Assembly (NCBI GenBank): GCA_045539315.1
Contig: JAZQFC010000039.1
Span: 62,001 to 126,000, forward strand
Reading direction: 5' to 3'
DNA: 64,000 nt
Source: RUG11462 sp045539315
GTDB lineage: Bacteria; Bacillota; Clostridia; Oscillospirales; Acutalibacteraceae
This document shows, piece by piece, positions 59,240-64,000 of the stretch (position 1 is the stretch's first letter; every line of letters begins with the position of its first letter). The translations under genes and the position numbers were made by a program. The notes below the pieces were generated by a model. That model was not told the origin of the DNA and searched no databases. It worked only from the letters and a program-made list of their open reading frames with translations.

Positions 59240-59304
59240 TAGTATGTACAGTTGGCGCTGTATAATTTAGACTAAATTTGCAAAATTTAATTGGAGGTAA
59301 GAAA

Positions 59305-60903
59305 ATGTCTAAAATCACAAAGTTACTCGCTTTGATGTTGGCAGTTATTTTCGCAGTTTCTCTCGTTGCTTGTACAGGTGACCCTGCTCCAGAAACAGAA
59401 GAAACTACCGTTGCAGGTTTGAACATTACTACTAAAAATGATGTTACAACCGGTGAGGGTGAAACAAAAACTACCGCTAAAGGCGACAAAACAAAGAAAA
59501 CAAAGAAACAAGACCAAAACCAAGGCAACGGCGACAATGGTTTCAAACATGAAGCTACAACTTTGGCTACTACTGGTACATTTATTAAACGTACAACCGA
59601 TAGTCGCGGTAACGCTTCTGCAAAGTTTGTTAAGAGTTTGAAAGGTTTCACTTTGAAGATTTTATATCCATGGGAAAACATCTATGGCGATAAAAAATGT
59701 GAAACAGGTATCAAAGATTCTATCAACTCACTTAAGAAAGAATATGGCATTAGCATTAAAGAAGAAGGCCAATTCAATAGATACAATGAAAACCTTTCTT
59801 CTGAACTCGCTGCAAAGAAATGTGACAACCACGTTTACTTTGCTCAAGGTGGTTACTTCCCATCATATTTCCAAAAAGGCTACATTGCTGACCTTTCACA
59901 AGCAATGAGAACTGCCGGTGTTAATTTCAACGAGCCTTGGTATATGAGCCAAGCAAAAGGCTTCTTGAATATTGATGGTAAGCAATATGGTTGGATGGCA
60001 ACTGAAGACGAGTATATGACACCTATGTTCATTTCTTATAACAAAAAACTTACTGATAAGAAGAGACTTGCTGACCCTGCTAAACTTGCAGAGCAAGGTA
60101 AATGGACTTGGAAAACTCTTGAAACTTATGCTAAAAAGTTTGCTAATGATAAGTCAGTTGTAGGTTTCGGTGTTGCTGATGCAACAACACTCTTTGAGCA
60201 ACTTGCTGACCAATATGGTACACAACTTACTAACATTTCAAGAGGTAAAGCACCAACAACTAACATTACTAACTCAAAAGTTAAATCTGCTTTGACAGAA
60301 CTTGCTAGTTGGACAGTTGGTAAAAACGCTTGGTGTGATACATTTGCAGGCAAAACTTGGAGTTATGGTAAAACTCAATTCCAAAATGGTAAAGTTGCTT
60401 TCTTCTATGGCGGTCATGACGCTATTCAAGGTCTTAAAGGCACTTCAACTCAAAATGATATTAACATAGTTCCATTCCCAACAAAGAACGGTTCTAAAAA
60501 CTATACTAATATCTCTGCTGCTTCATTTATAGCATTTATTCCTATTGTTCATCAAAACAATGCTGCAAAGATTCTCTTTGCAAGAAACGAATACTATCGT
60601 TATACATACCGTTTTGTTGATAGACATTTCCAATACAAATGGTCTTCTTACTTTGGTAAGAACACAACCGCTATCAAAAATGCTTCTAACATTAAATACG
60701 GTAAAAACGGTAACAAGATTAAATTCTCTTGGCTCAACGTTTGTGAATCTAACGATGACGGTGCTACAAGAACAGCTTCAATTGTAAATGAAGTTATTAG
60801 CGGTAAATCTACACCAGCTCAAGCAATCGCAAGTAAGAAAAACGCTCTTGCTAAATCTTACTCAGAAGTTTGGGAAGGTCATAGAATTACAGGTAATGTT
60901 TAA
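59305..60903 (+). CDS. Extracellular solute-binding lipoprotein (ABC type 1)
   Basis: A 532-aa lipoprotein with lipobox SLVAC (Cys near 23) and a Thr/Lys-rich linker to about 85 (TTKNDVTTGEGETKTTAKGD). The body resembles sugar-type extracellular solute-binding family 1 (KGYIADLSQAMR, YGWMATEDEYMTPMFISYNK, DPAKLAEQGKWTWKTLETYAKK). No permease or ATPase gene is adjacent, and a terminator follows at once, so it is an orphan binding protein that probably serves a transporter elsewhere. ATG 59305 follows GGAGGTAAGAAA. Strong promoter. Confidence 0.87.
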   Translation: MSKITKLLALMLAVIFAVSLVACTGDPAPETEETTVAGLNITTKNDVTTGEGETKTTAKGDKTKKTKKQDQNQGNGDNGFKHEATTLATTGTFIKRTTDSRGNASAKFVKSLKGFTLKILYPWENIYGDKKCETGIKDSINSLKKEYGISIKEEGQFNRYNENLSSELAAKKCDNHVYFAQGGYFPSYFQKGYIADLSQAMRTAGVNFNEPWYMSQAKGFLNIDGKQYGWMATEDEYMTPMFISYNKKLTDKKRLADPAKLAEQGKWTWKTLETYAKKFANDKSVVGFGVADATTLFEQLADQYGTQLTNISRGKAPTTNITNSKVKSALTELASWTVGKNAWCDTFAGKTWSYGKTQFQNGKVAFFYGGHDAIQGLKGTSTQNDINIVPFPTKNGSKNYTNISAASFIAFIPIVHQNNAAKILFARNEYYRYTYRFVDRHFQYKWSSYFGKNTTAIKNASNIKYGKNGNKIKFSWLNVCESNDDGATRTASIVNEVISGKSTPAQAIASKKNALAKSYSEVWEGHRITGNV

Positions 60904-60938
60904 TTAGTCTAAATTTTAAGCGTTTAAATTAAAAATCA

Positions 60939-60974
60939 AAAAAGCAGATGAGATTTTTCTCATCTGCTTTTTTT
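60939..60974 (+). terminator. Terminator, family D copy 1
   Basis: AGCAGATGAGA pairs with TCTCATCTGCT (60943-60968) around a T-rich loop, followed by a long T run. The 26-nt core is identical to that at 61373-61398. Confidence 0.9.
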
Positions 60975-61005
60975 GTGAAGTCATAGTGGTAATAAACATT
61001 ATGTA

Positions 61006-61254
61006 TTATTTTTTAAATTGTTCTTCAATTTCTTCGTTGATTTTAGCACTCATTCCGTTAATTTGCTTTAAATCTGTTTCTTTAACAGAAATAGTTGCAA
61101 TGTCGGCTTTTTCTCCATATCTAGGAAAGTTTATTAACCAAGTACCACTAATACTACGAGGGTCACATATCCACCCCTGCATACCTTTATGAACGCCGTC
61201 TTTTACATATTTTTCTTTTTCTACAATTACTTCTACTGCATCCATTTCTTTCAT
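61006..61254 (-). CDS. Small protein of unknown function
   Basis: An 82-aa soluble protein. The central part (VEKEKYVKDGVHKGMQGWIC, then WLINFPRYGEKADIATISVK) looks like a small beta-barrel of SH3 type; I do not recognise the family with certainty. Similar short proteins are often found alone in Firmicute genomes. ATG 61254 follows GGAGATGAATAATT; ATG 61245 is an alternative. It has a promoter of its own. Confidence 0.62.
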   Translation of the reverse strand: MKEMDAVEVIVEKEKYVKDGVHKGMQGWICDPRSISGTWLINFPRYGEKADIATISVKETDLKQINGMSAKINEEIEEQFKK

Positions 61255-61302
61255 AATTATTCATCTCCATACGGTGTTATTAATATATTCTCTAACAAAC
61301 TC

Positions 61303-61331
61303 ATTATATCACCTCGCTTTCTATATTTCAA
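61303..61331 (-). promoter_or_regulatory. Promoter of the 82-aa protein
   Basis: Minus strand TTGAAA (61326-61331), 17 bp, TATAAT (61303-61308) with extended TGA. Confidence 0.68.
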
Positions 61332-61368
61332 TAATAATCGGAAGTGAACCAGACATTCAAGGACATGT

Positions 61369-61404
61369 TAAAAGCAGATGAGATTTTTCTCATCTGCTTT
61401 TTGT
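61369..61404 (-). terminator. Terminator, family D copy 2
   Basis: AGCAGATGAGA/TCTCATCTGCT (61373-61398), identical core to 60943-60968. It lies just after the end of cotJC on the minus strand; the A/T tracts allow function in both directions. Confidence 0.87.
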
Positions 61405-61405
61405 T

Positions 61406-62005
61406 TTATTTTCTATCAAACGCAGGGTTGAATGCGTAGAAGTTTTTAGAATCGAGTTTATCCTGCACTCTTTGAAGCGCTTCGCCGAAGCGTTGGAAAT
61501 GCACGACTTCTCTTTCTCTTAAAAACTTTATAGGGTCGCACACGTCAGGGTCATCGATAAGGCGCAAAAGATTATCATAAGAAAGACGAGCCTTTTGCTC
61601 TGCCGCTAAATCTTCGTGTAAATCAGCGAGCACATCGCCGGTTGAGGCGATAGTTTCAGTTGAAAACGGATTTCCCGAAGCGCTCTGTGGATAAATTCCT
61701 GCGGTATGGTCAACAAAATAAGTGTCAAAACCATCTTTTTTGATTTGGTCAATTGTCATATTTTTTGTAAGTTGATGAAGCATTGTAGATACAATTTCTT
61801 CGTGGGCGAGTTCTTCAGTACCCACGTCAGTGAGTATGGCTTTTACCTCATCATAAGGCATTGCAAAGCGTTGAGAAAGGTATCTGGTTGCCGCGCCTTT
61901 TTCGCCGTGTGGTCCACCAAGTTGACTAATTATGACCTTTGCAAGCGCAGGATTTGCCCTTGCTATTTTAACTGGGTATTCAAGTTGTTTTTGATAAATC
62001 CACAT
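61406..62005 (-). CDS. cotJC: Spore coat protein CotJC (manganese-catalase-like)
   Basis: A 199-aa ferritin-like protein of the CotJC/manganese catalase family, a spore-coat component. Di-metal ligands lie in GTEELAHEEIV and LREREVVHFQRFGEAL; LGGPHGEKGAATRYLSQRFAM is characteristic. It is the last gene of cotJABC, 6 bp after cotJB. Marker of sporulation ability. Confidence 0.94.
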   Translation of the reverse strand: MWIYQKQLEYPVKIARANPALAKVIISQLGGPHGEKGAATRYLSQRFAMPYDEVKAILTDVGTEELAHEEIVSTMLHQLTKNMTIDQIKKDGFDTYFVDHTAGIYPQSASGNPFSTETIASTGDVLADLHEDLAAEQKARLSYDNLLRLIDDPDVCDPIKFLREREVVHFQRFGEALQRVQDKLDSKNFYAFNPAFDRK

Positions 62006-62011
62006 AGTTTT

Positions 62012-62257
62012 TTACTCCTCCCATGGCCATTTAGTTAAAGCCCAATCCCATTGTTTTTCGCTATCATTCGATGTCATAACAGTTGGGCCATATTTTTCTT
62101 CATATTCTTTTTTTGCCGTTTTAAAAGCGCGTTTTACCTTGTTAAAATACTCAAGCGCACGAGTGTCGTGTGGGTGAGTGTCAAGATACAGCCCCGTTTC
62201 TATTACAGCAAAATTATACATTTGGAGCTTGTTTAAAAGTTTTCTTTTTTCAGTCAT
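62012..62257 (-). CDS. cotJB: Spore coat protein CotJB
   Basis: An 81-aa CotJB-family protein: MYNFAVIETGLYLDTHPHDTRALEYF and the end WDWALTKWPWEE are diagnostic. It overlaps the cotJA end by 8 bp and precedes cotJC, so all three are translated together. Structural coat role; no enzymatic motif. Confidence 0.92.
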   Translation of the reverse strand: MTEKRKLLNKLQMYNFAVIETGLYLDTHPHDTRALEYFNKVKRAFKTAKKEYEEKYGPTVMTSNDSEKQWDWALTKWPWEE

Positions 62258-62456
62258 TTTTCATTCTTCTTCCTAAAAACGGCTTATCAAGTTCAGGAAA
62301 AATTGTGCCGCGAGAAAGCCCCGTATCTGCGCTGTAAAGTTCTCCCCAACTTTGTTTTGGTACATAAGCCATTGCGAGTGGAAATGAGTTCAAACAGTTT
62401 TTATTTACTCGTCTGTCTATTGCAGAATCTGTTGAAACTAAAACATCATCAAACAT
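62250..62456 (-). CDS. cotJA: Spore coat-associated protein CotJA
   Basis: A 68-aa CotJA-family protein with FPLAMAYVPKQSWGELYSAD as the conserved core. ATG 62456 follows GGAG by about 11 nt; the upstream in-frame ATG is rejected. Upstream on the minus strand CATATTAT (62509-62516) resembles the -10 of the mother-cell sigma factor SigE, which would fit; no clear -35 is seen. Confidence 0.88.
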   Translation of the reverse strand: MFDDVLVSTDSAIDRRVNKNCLNSFPLAMAYVPKQSWGELYSADTGLSRGTIFPELDKPFLGRRMKND

Positions 62457-62566
62457 AAATTTGGTTTCTCCTTTAATTAAAAAATCTCGAAAGTACAACT
62501 TTCATTACATAATATGAAAAAAGGTAAAATTTTGTTATTTTTTCTGTTAAAAAAGTGGTTTTTTCA

Positions 62567-62595
62567 TTGACAAAGCCACTCAATTATGGTAATAT
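62567..62595 (+). promoter_or_regulatory. Promoter of the GH16 gene
   Basis: TTGACA (62567-62572), 17 bp, TAATAT (62590-62595) with extended TGG. Confidence 0.78.
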
Positions 62596-62626
62596 TAATT
62601 TAATATTGCTAAAGGAGTTTTTTATA

Positions 62627-63385
62627 ATGGGAAACGCAAAGAAAAACTGGAAACTTGTGTGGTCAGATGAGTTTGACGCACCTGAAATCAACAGAGATAA
62701 TTGGAATTTTGAATTAGGTTATGTTAGAAATGCTGAACTTCAAAAATATGTTGATTCACCTGAAAATGCTTATATCGAAGACGGTTGTTTGGTAATCAAA
62801 GCTATCAAAACTGATGACCCTGATTGTCCTTATACTTCTGCTTCTCTTACTACATATGGCAAAGTTAATTTTACACATGGCAGACTTGAAATGAGAGCAA
62901 AATTGCCTTATGGCACAGGTGTTTGGCCTGCATTCTGGACATTAGGCCAGAATATCAGAGAAACTCCATGGCCTGAATGTGGAGAAATTGATATTATGGA
63001 ATTAGTTGGTGGCGATAACAAAACTTTTGCTACTTGCCCATTTAATGACCATCATGGTGACCACGTTGTTCAAGCAACTGTTCACTATAAAGGCGAACCT
63101 GAAGGTCATATTTTGCCACGTGCTTATGAACTTATGGAAGGCGATTTCAAAGATGATTTCCATGTGTTCGGCGTAGATTGGGATGAAAATTGCGCTAAAT
63201 TCTATATTGATGGCGTTTATTATAATAAATGTAATATTTCTGAACTTGACTGCTTTGATAAACCACAATATGCACTTGTTAACATTGCAATTGGTGGCGG
63301 TTGGCCTGGCGACCCTGATGAGAATACTGTATTCCCTCAAAAATATTACATTGACTACATCAGATACTACCAAGAAGAAAAATAA
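62627..63385 (+). CDS. GH16 endo-beta-1,3(4)-glucanase-like protein
   Basis: A 252-aa family 16 glycoside hydrolase with a jelly-roll fold. Catalytic motif GEIDIMELVG (nucleophile and acid Glu around Asp) sits mid-protein; KLVWSDEFDAPEIN and GRLEMRAKLPYGTGVWPAFW are hallmarks of the laminarinase/lichenase subfamilies. There is no signal peptide, so it would act inside the cell or after lysis. ATG 62627 follows AAAGGAG. Single gene with strong promoter and terminator. Confidence 0.92.
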   Translation: MGNAKKNWKLVWSDEFDAPEINRDNWNFELGYVRNAELQKYVDSPENAYIEDGCLVIKAIKTDDPDCPYTSASLTTYGKVNFTHGRLEMRAKLPYGTGVWPAFWTLGQNIRETPWPECGEIDIMELVGGDNKTFATCPFNDHHGDHVVQATVHYKGEPEGHILPRAYELMEGDFKDDFHVFGVDWDENCAKFYIDGVYYNKCNISELDCFDKPQYALVNIAIGGGWPGDPDENTVFPQKYYIDYIRYYQEEK

Positions 63386-63389
63386 TTTT

Positions 63390-63422
63390 TTAACTGCCCA
63401 TCAAAAGACGGGCAGTTTTTTA
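63390..63422 (+). terminator. Terminator after the GH16 gene
   Basis: ACTGCCC (63393-63399) pairs with GGGCAGT (63410-63416) and is followed by T6. Confidence 0.88.
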
Positions 63423-63495
63423 TTAAAAATAAACTCTTTACATAAACACAAAAGTATGATAAAATATTATCATATTAGATTAGGAGTTGATTCTT

Positions 63496-63777
63496 TTGTC
63501 AGAATTTTTAAATTATAAAGGCAGACCGCTTGTTCGTTGCGGTGACACTCTTTATTACGGCAATATGGAAGACAAGGCTGTTGTTCAATTAACTGTTAAA
63601 GATAAAGAAAAAGATGGCGATATTACAATGGCTAAAAAAATTCAAGTTGTTCTTCTTGATACCGATACATCGCTTGACCCTGTTAAGCGTATTCTTAAAA
63701 AGAGTGAAAAAGAGGGGCTTTATAACGCTATGGATATTGGCGCTATCTGGCTTGAACGTGCATTAGCAGAAAAATAA
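63496..63777 (+). CDS. Conserved clostridial protein of unknown function
   Basis: A 93-aa soluble protein starting (M)SEFLNYKGRPLVRCGDTLYY, with a C-terminal helix SEKEGLYNAMDIGAIWLERA. I recognise the pattern as a short, widely conserved hypothetical protein of Clostridia without assigned function. The start is a TTG at 63496, 9 bp after GGAG; an in-frame TTG at 63487 directly abuts that site. It is followed by a terminator. Confidence 0.78.
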   Translation: MSEFLNYKGRPLVRCGDTLYYGNMEDKAVVQLTVKDKEKDGDITMAKKIQVVLLDTDTSLDPVKRILKKSEKEGLYNAMDIGAIWLERALAEK

Positions 63778-63782
63778 AAGCA

Positions 63783-63814
63783 AAAACTCGAATGATACCA
63801 TTCGAGTTTTTTTA
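63783..63814 (+). terminator. Terminator after the 93-aa gene
   Basis: CTCGAATG-ATAC-CATTCGAG followed by a T7 run, 17 bp before the next ATG. Confidence 0.88.
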
Positions 63815-63831
63815 TTAATTTTGGAGGTATT

Positions 63832-64000
63832 ATGAAACAAATTTTAGTTGAACAAGATTTTTTAAATGCGATAGATACTTTGAAAATACAAAACTCAAGT
63901 GTTTTAATTCATTCATCTATGAAATCTTTTGGCGCAAAAATTGATGGCAACGCAAACACCATTATAAATGCATTTTTGAAAAGAAACTGCACCATTATCA
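63832..64000 (+). CDS. AAC(3)-like aminoglycoside N-acetyltransferase family (3' partial)
   Basis: The first 56 codons of a gene cut by the window end; not closed by a stop. The translation begins MKQILVEQDFLNAIDTLKIQ and contains SSVLIHSSMKSFGAKIDGNA, matching the N-terminal signature of the AAC(3)/YokD family (VHSSL-SFG-V-GG). Chromosomal homologues often acetylate other amines, so resistance should not be assumed. ATG 63832 follows GGAGG. Confidence 0.72.
   Translation, partial: MKQILVEQDFLNAIDTLKIQNSSVLIHSSMKSFGAKIDGNANTIINAFLKRNCTII

Overview
The window is about 64 kb of AT-rich DNA with tightly packed genes, purine-rich ribosome binding sites (mostly AGGAGG-like), several TTG/GTG starts and many strong U-tract hairpin terminators. 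Gene content points to an anaerobic, endospore-forming, plant-fibre-degrading member of the Clostridia, probably the Oscillospirales/Ruminococcus neighbourhood: cotJABC spore-coat genes, Rex, LuxS, a rubredoxin fusion, a dockerin-bearing GH9 cellulase, a second GH9 and a GH16 glucanase without signal peptides, and GatCAB next to aspS. This placement is inferred from gene families only; no rRNA gene or other phylogenetic marker was compared.

Layout. 0-2.2 kb: end of a branched-chain amino acid ABC transporter (livM partial, livG, livF). 2.2-5.3 kb: an M14-like zinc carboxypeptidase, a CLC-type anion transporter and a small zinc-ribbon membrane protein, separated by three near-identical terminators. 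5.3-10.2 kb: a four-gene operon (two Gfo/Idh/MocA dehydrogenases, two TIM-barrel isomerase/epimerases) divergent from an AraC regulator whose leader carries an array of small hairpins. 10.2-12.4 kb: a lipoprotein and small membrane protein divergent from an XRE repressor, a DNA-binding-only AraC fragment and a PduL-like phosphotransacylase. 12.5-15.2 kb: an SDR oxidoreductase, luxS and an M23 peptidase with a WalR-like box. 15.2-19.6 kb: two GH9 genes. 19.9-23.6 kb: GT2, LicD, TarI and TarJ, a CDP-ribitol cassette for a surface polymer. 23.7-31.2 kb: prs, traX-like, a TIM-barrel isomerase divergent from an esterase, pcrA, a high-molecular-weight rubredoxin and fba. 31.2-35.4 kb: a 1244-residue secreted M23/C-type-lectin protein divergent from a second XRE repressor. 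35.4-37.7 kb: PocR-AraC regulator and FAD oxidoreductase. 38-43.6 kb: small acidic membrane protein, BrkB-like, rex, and a coupled trio of aconitase, anchored protein and YcxB-like protein. 43.7-47.2 kb: tmcAL, a DUF1858 protein, an unusual GNAT-membrane-C-terminal fusion and a zinc-ribbon membrane protein. 47.2-56.8 kb: gatB, gatA, gatC, a RAYT transposase, aspS, an O-antigen-ligase-like protein, pnp, rpsO. 57-64 kb: MFS transporter, two half-size TauE proteins, a solute-binding lipoprotein, a small unknown, cotJCBA, GH16, a conserved 93-aa unknown and the start of an AAC(3)-like gene.

The most striking non-coding signals are: (1) two XRE repressor modules, 24 kb apart, with different operator sequences but the same base-for-base geometry (three 7-N3-7 palindromes 26 and 25 bp apart, with the -35 box fitted between sites 2 and 3); (2) two inverted REP-like palindromes with a compensatory base-pair change inside the coding sequence of the RAYT transposase; (3) a four-unit hairpin array in the AraC leader; (4) four families of near-identical terminators, each confined to its own neighbourhood. 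No CRISPR array, tRNA, rRNA, prophage or complete insertion sequence other than the RAYT was recognised.
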